Positions 22,889 through 31,042 of a stretch of 36,697 nucleotides of DNA are shown piece after piece (position 1 is the stretch's first letter; each line of letters starts with the position of its first letter). The position numbers and the translations under genes were made by a program. The stretch is from Dehalococcoidia bacterium (lineage in GTDB: Bacteria; Chloroflexota; Dehalococcoidia; Lucifugimonadales; JAGWBF01), in NCBI GenBank assembly GCA_021296025.1, contig JAGWBF010000014.1, positions 22,158 through 58,854 of the forward strand, given 5' to 3'. Under the pieces are notes generated by a model that did no database searches, was not told where the DNA came from, and worked only from the letters and a program-made list of their open reading frames with translations.

Positions 22889-23187
22889 TGAACCGAATCC
22901 GAGGAGGAAATTGCAAAAGTCCGAGGACGTCTAGGAAAGCGTTCTCAAGTGTACATGCATCTCATCCCATCTGTACCGGCAATATTCCCAAGTGTACATG
23001 TGTCAGTTGTCAGAAATAATGGGACACCAGAGGAGGTAGGAAAACCCGAGAGATCTAAGGTAAGGTCAACTCCTTGGATAAGGTAGATTACTTCAGATGG
23101 AGGAGCACCGGGGCTCTCACTTAATTCCGCCCTGATTCTGTCTAAATTACCGGGTCCACCTCAGTCGGAGCGTCCCGGCCTCTCGAC
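22889..23187. other. Non-coding gap at the left edge of the accessory islet
   Basis: About 300 bases without a gene, visibly poorer in G+C than the trp region. The 12-bp direct repeat CAAGTGTACATG occurs at 22946-22957 and 22989-23000, followed by GTGTCAGTTGTCAG and, 14 bases on, GGGACAC. Repeats close to a TGTC...GACA end resemble insertion-element termini with multiple binding sites, but no transposase is adjacent. Confidence 0.4.
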
Positions 23188-23817
23188 CTAGAAGGTTTCG
23201 TCTGAACTGTAGTTATAGCGCATCGAGTCGAATTCAGTGACCAGCACTGTACGCAAGTCATCGAAGAAGATATCCAGCGAAGCTACGTTTTGCCGGGCCC
23301 GGGCGAGATCCATTGTACCGACGATATCATCAGCATATTCCGCGCCGTTCAGCAAAGAATCTACTCCTCCTTCTTGAAAAAGCCTTCTGAGTTGCGTTTT
23401 CAAAGAAGCACAGTCGCAGCCGGCGGGTATCGGCGGTGTGGTATTTGCCTGGGCAACGTTTCTAATCGCTTCTTGGTCGGCCAAATACCAAGCTTCTATG
23501 CAGGGGTTTGGAGCCGCAATTACCAAGGGGCCTAAATAATCTTGGGCATTTCGCAGCAGCGCACTCTTGGTTTCCGGTACTCCCCGGCAGTCGGTATCCT
23601 GAGCTGCTATCACCATATCGCATACGCCATAACCGGATTTCAGGGAATCCGAAATATACCTTCGGAATGACTCCTCCATACTAGGTTTTCCACCGGTCGC
23701 GTTGCGTGTGTCGAAATCGATCACTTCTCCGGGAACGATTTGGCTGGCGACCTTACGTATGAGACTTGTTATGAAATTGTGATGCCCAACGTCCTCGAGG
23801 AACAACCCTATTTTCAC
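23188..23817 (-). CDS. TOPRIM-like (RloB/DUF4276-type) partner of an AAA ATPase
   Basis: A 209-residue protein that I assign to the TOPRIM-like nuclease families typified by RloB and DUF4276, from the acidic LFLEDVGHHNF start (Glu8), the IAAQDTDCRG strand (Asp74 and Asp76, a DxD), and the PNPCIEAWYLAD block (103-114, Glu109). These residues would bind the metal ion. The middle and C-terminus match nothing I recognise. The start is GTG 23817, three bases after the ATPase stop, with AGGTGG upstream, so the pair is one translational unit. It probably acts as the effector of a two-gene defence system; this is inferred from analogous pairs, and the family call is by motif only. Confidence 0.65.
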   Translation of the reverse strand: MKIGLFLEDVGHHNFITSLIRKVASQIVPGEVIDFDTRNATGGKPSMEESFRRYISDSLKSGYGVCDMVIAAQDTDCRGVPETKSALLRNAQDYLGPLVIAAPNPCIEAWYLADQEAIRNVAQANTTPPIPAGCDCASLKTQLRRLFQEGGVDSLLNGAEYADDIVGTMDLARARQNVASLDIFFDDLRTVLVTEFDSMRYNYSSDETF

Positions 23818-23820
23818 TGA

Positions 23821-25074
23821 TCAGCCACCTAAGTCCCCACGGATAATCCTCTCGTCTAGCGCAGTGTCAATATCATCTGGCTTAAGCATCGGCGCCTTCG
23901 GCGGGAAGGGGGTGAACTCCGACTGGTGCCCATCGCGGTATGCAACTACCAAATCAGCGTTTTCAAAGTACTTGGGCATCAGTGGAGAATGGGTCGTGAC
24001 CAGTAATTGCTGGCTCATCGACCGGGCTCTTTCCGACAATATTTTGGCGGTTAGCTCGATTCTCCGAGGATGGACTCCGTTTTCGGGCTCTTCGAAACCG
24101 ATAGTGGTATTATCTTCTTGGGACGACAAGATAGCCAATAACCCCAATACCCTCAAGGTGCCTTCGGAAATAACTCGGGATGAATAAGAAACTTCGTCCT
24201 CAACAATCAACAACTCCACGAATCCTTCGTCGGTGCGTCTGACGTCCATGCCGGAAACCGCTGGAACAACCTGCCGAAGAGTCCTAGACAGCTCATCAAA
24301 CTGTCGAGGATTCTTGGCCTTCAGATTGAAGAAATAACCCGCTAGATCTTGACCGTTAGGTCCGATCGCCCGCACCTCCTTTAGCGGCGTATTCTCCCGC
24401 ATGAGTATTGGATCGAAATAGTAGAAACTCCAACGGGCTAACTCCTCTTTGAACGCCGTAATATGCGGATAATGCGGTGCGTATAACGGCTGTGAGACGA
24501 TGGTGTAAGGTAGTCCTACATCGTGCATAGTCGGATGCGCTTGCCCTTCCATTCGTAGCGAGAGTTTGTCACCCGCTCGTTCAAAGAAGGGGTTTCTGCT
24601 CTTCCGCTCGTTCCCATCTTTTTTCAACGCTACGAGTCTTTCGTCAGCCACCCTCAACACCGCAGTCTCAGGCAAAAATTCGACCGCTAGAGAATATCTC
24701 AAGTTGGATTCAGTAACGTGCCGCGCACTGTAGGCCGTTAGTCCTTCTCGAAGGTCCCTAATTCGTTTCTCCGTTACGTTAACCGCTTGATCAGAAAGAG
24801 AAACATCAACGGTAATCCTTAGTTTGAGATTCGACTGCTGAAGCGAATGATGAATGCCTTGTTCGGTGAAGAAAGCTTCCACTGGAATTCCTCGGTGGGC
24901 GTCAAAAGCGGTCTTCAGGTCAGGTTGGGTGGCCATTGCGCTCAAAAGACGGAGTGCATCAAACAGATTGCTTTTGCCGGAGGCATTCGGTCCGACAATC
25001 ACAGTGAGTGGACGAAGCTGCAACTTGACGTCGCGAAGTGATTTGTAGCCGGAAATTTCCACCTGAGTAATCAT
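23821..25074 (-). CDS. AAA family ATPase (AAA_21/OLD-like, SMC-type) of a two-gene cassette
   Basis: A 417-residue ABC/SMC-type ATPase without a membrane segment. It has Walker A GPNASGKS at 28-35, a signature-like SEGTLR at 303-308, Walker B with catalytic glutamate in GFEEPENGVHPRR (FEEPEN at 327-332), and the switch motif TTHSP at 360-364. The order and the EPENGxHP motif are those of AAA_21/OLD-type ATPases such as RloA and the sensor ATPases of defence systems. The roughly 250 residues between are a divergent insert, likely dimerising or sensing. Base composition is visibly lower in G+C than in the flanking trp and fumC genes, which suggests transfer. A small TOPRIM-like gene follows immediately. 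Confidence 0.85.
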   Translation of the reverse strand: MITQVEISGYKSLRDVKLQLRPLTVIVGPNASGKSNLFDALRLLSAMATQPDLKTAFDAHRGIPVEAFFTEQGIHHSLQQSNLKLRITVDVSLSDQAVNVTEKRIRDLREGLTAYSARHVTESNLRYSLAVEFLPETAVLRVADERLVALKKDGNERKSRNPFFERAGDKLSLRMEGQAHPTMHDVGLPYTIVSQPLYAPHYPHITAFKEELARWSFYYFDPILMRENTPLKEVRAIGPNGQDLAGYFFNLKAKNPRQFDELSRTLRQVVPAVSGMDVRRTDEGFVELLIVEDEVSYSSRVISEGTLRVLGLLAILSSQEDNTTIGFEEPENGVHPRRIELTAKILSERARSMSQQLLVTTHSPLMPKYFENADLVVAYRDGHQSEFTPFPPKAPMLKPDDIDTALDERIIRGDLGG

Positions 25075-25242
25075 CGTGTCTCACATTCTAGCATCATCCC
25101 GCTCCTCCCCCAGCTATCCTATTGTATCTTTACATGCAGGGAATACTGTACCGAAAGAGACAATTCCGGGTGCGGCATACCAGTGTTCTCGAGGTGGATG
25201 AGGTGGACCCGGTTATATGAACAGAACCAGGGCAGAGTCAAG

Positions 25243-26175
25243 TGAGAATCCTGGTTCTCCTGCAAGTTGCTCTGCTCCAGTATCGGGTGAAGAACTCTTT
25301 TCACTATACTCCTATTCCCCAATGCCCCGCCTCTCGTAGGACACGTCGGCTGGTGTTCGTAGCCCAGGGCCTGATGGGGCCTCAGATAATTATAGAACAG
25401 GAAGTAGGCCTCCAGTCCTTTACGGGCTTCGTGGCCGTAAGCGTAAGCCTTCATTGCACCTATTCGTACTGCATTGTCCGTCACAGCCGCTCCACGAATA
25501 CGTTATCGGAGTATTGCCCCTTCCCGTCCATGCTGATCTTCACCCCGTGCTCCTGGAGGACCTGGGTGAATCCCAGGCTGGTGAACTGGCTTCCCTGGTC
25601 GTTATTGAACACCTAAGGCTTCCCACGGGTCAGGGGCTCCCCCAGCTCCCCGGCCCACACCCCAGCCTCCAGAGCCTGCCCCCGACCCCGACCGGAAGGT
25701 GTTGGACAGCCGCCAAGCCACCGCGTACCGGCTGTGTCAGTCCAAGATAGCCACTAGGTAGAGGAATCCACTGGCCATAGGAAGATAGGTGATGTCCGGC
25801 GCCCAAACAGGTTTGGGCCGGATTATCCTGGCCTTACTCAACAGGTATGGATAGGCTTTGGCCCCCGGCGTCGGCCCGCTGGTGCCAGGCTTCCGATTAG
25901 ATGGCCCTTAGCCCCATGGCGCGCATCGGCCGCTGCGCCCGCTTAATGTTCACCGCTATCCCCGCCTCTCCATCCACGCTCTCATCCGTCTCGACCCGTA
26001 GAAGGGATCCCAGGTACTGCCGGTCCATCTCGCTCATCAGGGACAGGTCATCTTACGAGGTAGGCTTGGGACGGTAATAGGTGCTGGAACGGCTCACATC
26101 CAGCAGCGCACACTGCCTCACTATCGCCAGCTTCGGATGTTCCCGGTCCACCGTCTGCCGCCGGCTTGGACTCAT
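25243..26175 (-). pseudogene. IS3-family transposase orfB, broken
   Basis: The N-terminus is intact from ATG 26175 (MSPSRRQTVDREHPKLAIV, then LLDVSRSSTYYRPKPTS) but ends in a TAA near 26053. Further pieces appear downstream in shifted frames: SEMDRQYLGS, KRAQRPMRAMGLRAI followed by another TAA, KPVWAPDITYLPMASGFLYLVAILD (the first catalytic aspartate of the DDE triad), and finally FYNYLRPHQALGYEHQPTCP near the C-terminus. At least two stops and two frameshifts separate them. A rve-type integrase core is clear; activity is not possible. Confidence 0.85.
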
Positions 26176-26437
26176 GGACCGGACCTCTCCGCCAAGAAAT
26201 CCCGATCCTCCTTGAGCTGCCCGATCTCCTGATACAACCTGGCCATCAGAAAGGCGTCGTTCTTTGCCTTCTGCTCCTGGCCGTTGCTGAAGACACCGGC
26301 TTCTTCCAAGCCTGAATCTTGGATGGGTGGACTTCATACCGAACAGCTAGCTGAGCCACTGTCTCTTGGCCCTTGACCGCTTTCAAAGCCAGGGTGGCCC
26401 TGAAAGCAGGGCTGTATTTCCTTGGTCCTCTTGACAT
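26176..26437 (-). pseudogene. IS3-family transposase orfA, frameshifted
   Basis: The N-terminal helix-turn-helix is intact: MSRGPRKYSPAFRATLALKA, then VAQLAVRYEVHPSKIQAWKK. After the lysine pair at about 26300 the frame is lost, and the family C-terminus (EAGVFSNGQEQKAKNDAFL, then MARLYQEIGQLKEDRDFLAE) continues in another frame. One small indel explains this. Confidence 0.85.
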
Positions 26438-26539
26438 TTCCCACTCCTCCCCGACAGCAACAGTTCCCCTAGTTTAGGAGTGGGATTCTCACTTGCCTAC
26501 CTGACAGAAACCAAACAACTAGCTGCATGGGGTAGCCGA

Positions 26540-27868
26540 TCATCGCTTGCTCAAGACCAGGACGTAGTCGTCGTCGATGCGCTCCTTGCGGGGCACCTTG
26601 ATGAAGTGGTTGATGATTCCCGACACGAACCAGGAATCCACCTGGTAGCCCAATATCGGGGCTATATCCAGCAGGTACCGCCACGTCTCGAAAGTGTGCC
26701 CCCTGACCTGGTTGCACCCGGTGGCAATGACGTAGTGGCCCCCTGTCTTCACGACGCGGCGCACCTCGACCAGGTTCTTGACCATATCCTGAAGAAACTT
26801 GAAGACGATATAAGCCCTCCTCGGGTCCTTCTCATAGATGGACTCTATCACCCTGTCGGCGCTGGCGATTCCGGTATGACGTAGGGAGTCGTACTCCTCC
26901 TTCAGGACGGTCTCCGTCCCCACATGCTGGCGCTTCAGGTCCCGGAGGGAGCCGTTGGCAAGGCCCAGCCAGTACATCTCCAGCTGGTGAGTGCGCGGGT
27001 AATCAACTGCGTTGGCGTATGGGGGCGAGGTGAGGGCCAGGGCGAAGGTCTCTTCCGGGTAGTCCGACAGGTCCGTCGCGCTGGGCCCCACCGGTATATT
27101 CACGGGGACCCCCGTGGTCCTATCGCCCAGGGTGAGCATGCCCTCCAGGTTGCTGTCCAATCTCTTGCGGAAGAGATTGAGGGCGTACCCGGGCGGGACC
27201 TGCTTGTTCAGCCTTTGCCTGATGACGGTCCTGGTGCAGTTGTTATCGGCTTGGGACACCTGCCGGATGATCGAGGAGAAGGTGACCAGCAGGAAGTCCC
27301 GGATGGCGGGGGTGCAGTCCAGGCCGGTGATGGCCCCTTTGATGAATCCCATCTCCTTAAGGACGTAAGGCCGGAACCAGTTGTCCCTGTATGGGAATTC
27401 GGGGATGTTCTCCACGGCTAGAAATTCGTCATAGGCGTCGATAGTCTCTACAAGGCGATGGACTGCGCGCCTCAGGTCTTCGCCGTTCAGAAGAGTGGTC
27501 TTTGCCCGGGCCAGGAAGCGGGAGAAGGGATCGATATCAACCCCCACGCTGGGCCTGCCCGCCAGCATCGCCTCCAGGTTTGCGGTGCCGCTGCCCATGA
27601 AGGGGTCCAGTACCAGCTCCCCCGGCTGGCTGAAACGCTGGACAATCCAGCGGGGCAGCTCGGGGAAGAACTTGGCCGGATACTTGTGAATGGCGTGGGT
27701 GTAAGAGCGCTGGTCCCGGCTTATGAACAGGAACCGCTTTCCCGCCCTGCCGATGTCGAGGTCGACGGGGATATCCCCGTCGATACGGTCCGGGAGGGTG
27801 CACTGCCCTGGGCTCGTCGAGCGGCTCTGCTGTTCGGCTTCCAGGGGCTGCGAGGACCTGGAGGACAT
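26540..27868 (-). CDS. Solitary amino-group DNA methyltransferase
   Basis: A 442-residue SAM-dependent DNA methyltransferase of the N4-cytosine/N6-adenine type. Motif I is DPFMGSGT at 88-95 and the catalytic motif is SPPY at 281-284 (TSPPYANAVDY); SPPY favours N4-cytosine but does not prove it. The THAIHKYPAKFFPELPRWIVQRF segment (57-79) is motif X-like. Between the motifs lie about 185 residues that could hold the target recognition region. The recognition site is unknown. No restriction endonuclease is adjacent. Its ATG 27868 shares one base with the fumC stop (TGATG), so it is coupled to a housekeeping gene. G+C is similar to its neighbours. Confidence 0.88.
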   Translation of the reverse strand: MSSRSSQPLEAEQQSRSTSPGQCTLPDRIDGDIPVDLDIGRAGKRFLFISRDQRSYTHAIHKYPAKFFPELPRWIVQRFSQPGELVLDPFMGSGTANLEAMLAGRPSVGVDIDPFSRFLARAKTTLLNGEDLRRAVHRLVETIDAYDEFLAVENIPEFPYRDNWFRPYVLKEMGFIKGAITGLDCTPAIRDFLLVTFSSIIRQVSQADNNCTRTVIRQRLNKQVPPGYALNLFRKRLDSNLEGMLTLGDRTTGVPVNIPVGPSATDLSDYPEETFALALTSPPYANAVDYPRTHQLEMYWLGLANGSLRDLKRQHVGTETVLKEEYDSLRHTGIASADRVIESIYEKDPRRAYIVFKFLQDMVKNLVEVRRVVKTGGHYVIATGCNQVRGHTFETWRYLLDIAPILGYQVDSWFVSGIINHFIKVPRKERIDDDYVLVLSKR

Positions 27869-29286
27869 CAGCCTCCCCCACCGCCCGTGGAGACGCCCGG
27901 CTCGGTCATCTTGGCGGGATCCAGAAGGACGTCAAGCTCAGCATCAGTGAGGGATGTCTTAGCCTTGGCCATCTCCCTGATGGTGCTGCCCATCTTCGCA
28001 GCCTCCTTGGCGACCTCGGCGGCCTTGTCATAGCCTATAGCCGGGGAGAGGGCTGTGCCCAGCATCAGGCCTTTCTCCACCATGGCGGGCCCCACGCTAG
28101 TTGCTTGCAGGCCTTTTATGCACTGCTCCGACAGGTTGTTGGCCGAGGCAGCCAGCAGATCGATGGATTGGAGCAGGTTGTGGGCTGCCACGGGCATCAT
28201 GGTGTTCAGCTCGAAATACCCGCCCTGTCCCGCGAAGGCGATGCTGGCGTCGTTTCCCACCACCTGGGCCGCCACCTGGATCACCGATTCGGCGATGACG
28301 GGGTTGACCTTGCCCGGCATGATGGAGCTGCCCGGCTGCACCTCGGGAAGGTCCAGCTCCCCAAGGCCGGCCCGGGGGCCGCATCCCATCCACCGGATGT
28401 CGTTGGCTATCTTGTGCAAGCTGATGGCAATTGTGCGCAGCACCCCGCTGGCCTCGACCACCGAGTCCAGGGTGTTCTGGGCCTGGAAGTGGTTAGACGT
28501 TTCCCTCACTTGAGCGCCGGTAAGGTCTGTGAGCAGGGCGCACACCTTCTCCGAGAACTCGGGATGGGTGTTGATGCCGGTGCCCACGGCGGTGCCTCCC
28601 AGGGCGACCTGGGAAAGCTCCTCCTGGGCATGCTCTAGCCTGCGAAGGCTCGCGGCAACCTGCCCGGCAAATCCACGGAACTCCTGGCCCAGGCGTATCG
28701 GTGTCGCATCCTGGAGGTGGGTGCGTCCGGTCTTGATGATGGGCCAGAACTCTTCCTGCTTCTCCTCCAGGGCTTCCTGGAGCGTCCTCAGGGCCGGGAC
28801 CAGGTCGTCCTGTATCTTCATGAGGGCCGAAAGATGGATCGCCGTGGGGATCACATCATTGGAGGACTGCCCCATGTTCACATGGTCGTTGGGATGGACC
28901 ATGCGGGAGGTCCTTTCACCGCCCATTATCTCCGTGGCCCGGTTGGCGATGACCTCGTTGGCGTTGGTGTTGGTGGATGTTCCTGAGCCCGTCTGGAAGA
29001 TGTCCACGACGAAATGGTCGTCCAGGGCGCCATCAGCCACCTCCCCAGCGGCTGCCACGATAGCCCCTCCGACGTGGGCCTCCAGCAGCCCCAGGGACAT
29101 GTTCGCCCGGGCTGCGGCCAGCTTGATGGTGGCCAGGGCACGGATGAAGCTGCGGGGGAAACGCAGCTCGCTGATGGGAAAGTTCAGCTGGGCCCGCCTA
29201 GTGGAAGCGCCGTAGTAGGCGCTTTGGGGGACTTCCATGGGACCCATAGAGTCCCTCTCGATACGGACCGGATTCTCGGCGGTCAC
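27868..29286 (-). CDS. fumC: Fumarate hydratase, class II
   Basis: Interconverts fumarate and malate in the citric acid cycle; iron-free homotetramer. At 472 residues it is of normal length. Motifs: RIERDSMGPMEVPQSAYYGASTRRA, FQTGSGTSTNTNANEVIANRA, HPNDHVNMGQSSNDVIPTA, TGRTHLQDATPIRLGQEF, the GSSIMPGKVNPV signature near the C-terminal third, and the active-site GTAVGTGINTHP. GTG 29286 is favoured over GTG 29295 because AGGAGG ends eight bases before it. The methyltransferase gene follows with a one-base overlap; the sortase gene precedes by 92 bases. Confidence 0.97.
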   Translation of the reverse strand: MTAENPVRIERDSMGPMEVPQSAYYGASTRRAQLNFPISELRFPRSFIRALATIKLAAARANMSLGLLEAHVGGAIVAAAGEVADGALDDHFVVDIFQTGSGTSTNTNANEVIANRATEIMGGERTSRMVHPNDHVNMGQSSNDVIPTAIHLSALMKIQDDLVPALRTLQEALEEKQEEFWPIIKTGRTHLQDATPIRLGQEFRGFAGQVAASLRRLEHAQEELSQVALGGTAVGTGINTHPEFSEKVCALLTDLTGAQVRETSNHFQAQNTLDSVVEASGVLRTIAISLHKIANDIRWMGCGPRAGLGELDLPEVQPGSSIMPGKVNPVIAESVIQVAAQVVGNDASIAFAGQGGYFELNTMMPVAAHNLLQSIDLLAASANNLSEQCIKGLQATSVGPAMVEKGLMLGTALSPAIGYDKAAEVAKEAAKMGSTIREMAKAKTSLTDAELDVLLDPAKMTEPGVSTGGGGG

Positions 29287-29378
29287 GCTCCACACCTCCT
29301 GGTACGAAGAGTTAGTGCAGCGTTGATTCTATAGCCCCGGAAGCCCCTTGGGTAGGGCCAGCTTGACCTGTTCCCCAG

Positions 29379-30332
29379 TCAGGACCCCCTGACGCCCACG
29401 AGTTGGCCGCTGACCACCAGGCGATGGTCGTAGACCAGCCTGGGAACGCAGGTCACAAGGTGAAGGATGGCCCCTGCAGGGTCCAGTCCGGTGTATTCCG
29501 GATTTGCTGTTCGGATATCGGCATAGCTGAGGGAAAGGTCGTCCGCTTCCAGCACCAGCGACTCGGTTATCAGGTAGAGAAATGAGCCTGAGCTGCTCTC
29601 GACCACGGCGTACACCTCTTCGCCCCGGCGCAGCATACCCGGGATGTCGGGCAGGTCGTGAAACACGTTGCCCTCTCCTGCAACTGGGCTCTCCAGGTGT
29701 CCGAAGAACCAGGAGCTGCCCACTTCGCCCGGATTGGCGGCCTGGGGGATGTGCCCAACAACATTTTTAGGTGTCTCATATGCCCGGCTGTTGCCCAGGT
29801 CTAAAATTTCCAGCCCTTTGACAGCCGAGTCCACCCCTATGGAGGTTATGATGATGCGCTCCGGGTCTGCCAGAGAGCCTGCCGGAGACCCTTGGGAGGA
29901 CAACACAGGCACGTACCCCTCGGGCTTCCCTTCCCCGGGGGCTGCAGGTTCCAGATTCAGGGGGTCTTCCCAGGCATAGGGGCTGATCAGCTCCCCTGGG
30001 TAGGCCTGCTGGGAGGCGATGATTTCGGCTGAGAGACTGGCCGGTTGGGCTGACTGGGTAGTGGGCTGCTCCACCGTGGGATCAGGTGTGGTCGTTGGAG
30101 ATATCCCAGTCCTGGTAGCCGCATCCGGGACTTCAGCCACCAGGGAAACCACTGGGGAGCGTGTTTGCAATACGTTCAGGTCGTCCAGGCCAGCGCCTGC
30201 CCGGGCTGCGTAGATGTAGTAGGCGACCGCTGCAGAGATCAGTATGATGCCTGGGATGATGAGAAGCGCGGCCCAAACATGGGGGGAGCTCTTCAGCAAG
30301 TTTAAGGGCCCCGGCAGGTTGTTGCCGCCCAT
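29379..30332 (-). CDS. Sortase family transpeptidase, membrane-anchored
   Basis: A 317-residue cysteine transpeptidase. Residues 19-43 are one membrane segment at the N-terminus (type II orientation), then a Pro/Thr/Ser-rich linker (about 55-155), then the sortase domain. The catalytic residues are His212 in WFFGHLES, Cys295 in HLVTCVPR (the TLxTC-like motif) and Arg304 in YDHR. Sortases normally join proteins carrying a C-terminal sorting motif to cell-surface acceptors; no substrate with such a motif is seen in this window. I prefer ATG 30332, with GGGG upstream, over TTG 30347. A small membrane protein resembling its own anchor precedes it by 64 bases. Confidence 0.9.
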   Translation of the reverse strand: MGGNNLPGPLNLLKSSPHVWAALLIIPGIILISAAVAYYIYAARAGAGLDDLNVLQTRSPVVSLVAEVPDAATRTGISPTTTPDPTVEQPTTQSAQPASLSAEIIASQQAYPGELISPYAWEDPLNLEPAAPGEGKPEGYVPVLSSQGSPAGSLADPERIIITSIGVDSAVKGLEILDLGNSRAYETPKNVVGHIPQAANPGEVGSSWFFGHLESPVAGEGNVFHDLPDIPGMLRRGEEVYAVVESSSGSFLYLITESLVLEADDLSLSYADIRTANPEYTGLDPAGAILHLVTCVPRLVYDHRLVVSGQLVGVRGS

Positions 30333-30396
30333 GGGAGTACCCCGCAACGTCTAGAAGCTAAATTTGGGGGTCCCTACCGGTGAACGTCGGACTGGT

Positions 30397-30546
30397 CTAG
30401 AAGCCGACCCCTTCGGCATAAAGGTAGTAAGCGAACCCCAACGCAAGAAGTGTAGCACCGGAGACCACGAGAAACATCCCGGTGGTCCGAAGGAACCGGT
30501 GCATGTACCTTGTGCGCATTATCAGGTAGTCGTAACCTATTTGCAT
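30397..30546 (-). CDS. 49-residue single-pass membrane protein next to a sortase
   Basis: Too short to be called by usual size limits but well supported. ATG 30546 has AGAGG nine bases upstream, and 49 codons follow. Residues 1-22 are basic (several Arg, His and Tyr), and 24-43 form one membrane helix (MFLVVSGATLLALGFAYYLY), ending AEGVGF. The segment SGATLLALGFAYYLYAEGVG aligns with the sortase anchor PGIILISAAVAYYIYAARAG, with AYY(L/I)YA identical in form. It may be a partner or paralogous anchor of the sortase; function unknown. Confidence 0.6.
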   Translation of the reverse strand: MQIGYDYLIMRTRYMHRFLRTTGMFLVVSGATLLALGFAYYLYAEGVGF

Positions 30547-30663
30547 ACCCCATTACCTCTCATAGCTTAGCTTTCGGGTGCTGACCTCTGACGGGAAACA
30601 GGTCAAGCTAAAGAGACCCACCCCTCCGGCTACCATTACCTGCCATCGTGACACATAGCTGAG

Positions 30664-30876
30664 CTAGCGCGACCTGGGAGAGTGCATTGCCCCACTGGTG
30701 ATCGGCTCGTTGAGGTATATGTCTCCGTTCCGAATCTTGATATTGAAGCCACATTCGGGATTGATACAGACCCAGGCCTTGAAATGGACGGCAGCTCCCT
30801 GGCTGCCATAGTCGGACAATGGTACCAGATGGCCCAAATCGCATTTTAAGCACTTAGGAGTGCCAGAGTCTCCCAC
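30664..30876 (-). CDS. Small zinc-ribbon protein of unknown function
   Basis: A 70-residue protein with two cysteine knuckles, C9-x2-C12 (KCLKCD) and C37-x4-C42 (CINPEC), spaced as in rubredoxin-like zinc ribbons. It resembles small zinc-ribbon hypothetical proteins rather than a known enzyme. I prefer GTG 30876, eight bases after GGGAGGAAG, over an in-frame TTG at 30906. It lies between rpoD and the sortase on the same strand and after a terminator-like hairpin. Confidence 0.6.
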   Translation of the reverse strand: MGDSGTPKCLKCDLGHLVPLSDYGSQGAAVHFKAWVCINPECGFNIKIRNGDIYLNEPITSGAMHSPRSR

Positions 30877-30920
30877 TGAATCTTCCTCCCTCGCCAGCGT
30901 GGACAAAGTCTAGCACTTGT

Positions 30921-30954
30921 AAAAAAAATGGCGCAAGGCAATACCTCTGCCTTG
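30921..30954 (-). terminator. Intrinsic terminator after rpoD
   Basis: On the minus strand CAAGGCA and TGCCTTG form a seven-pair stem (30954-30934) with a seven-base loop, followed five bases on by eight T's (30928-30921). It lies about 90 bases after the rpoD stop and before the zinc-ribbon gene. The gap between stem and T-run makes it slightly atypical. Confidence 0.6.
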
Positions 30955-31042
30955 TTTGAGGAATTAATCGATGTTATGCCAACTCCGTGGCCCTGCTCGA
31001 AAACGGGGGCCATGAAGCGTCCGAGGGTTCAGGGGAAAGGAG

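Larger units (their letters stand above)
25243..26491 (-). mobile_element. Decayed IS3-family insertion sequence
   Basis: A 1249-base element with imperfect inverted ends: CAAGTGAGAATCC at 25239-25251 and GGATTCTCACTTG at 26483-26495, giving TG...CA termini. Inside are remnants of both transposase frames, orfA and orfB, in the order and orientation of IS3. Both are broken by frameshifts and stops, so it is inactive unless served by another copy. The internal TG/CA boundaries I give are my best reading; the shared CAAG/CTTG outside them may be part of the inverted repeat or coincidence. Confidence 0.75.

Noticed and set aside
29378..29393. GTCAGG/CCTGAC hairpin at the sortase stop as a terminator
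   Set aside because: Only six pairs, no T-run, and it overlaps the coding end, so chance is as likely.
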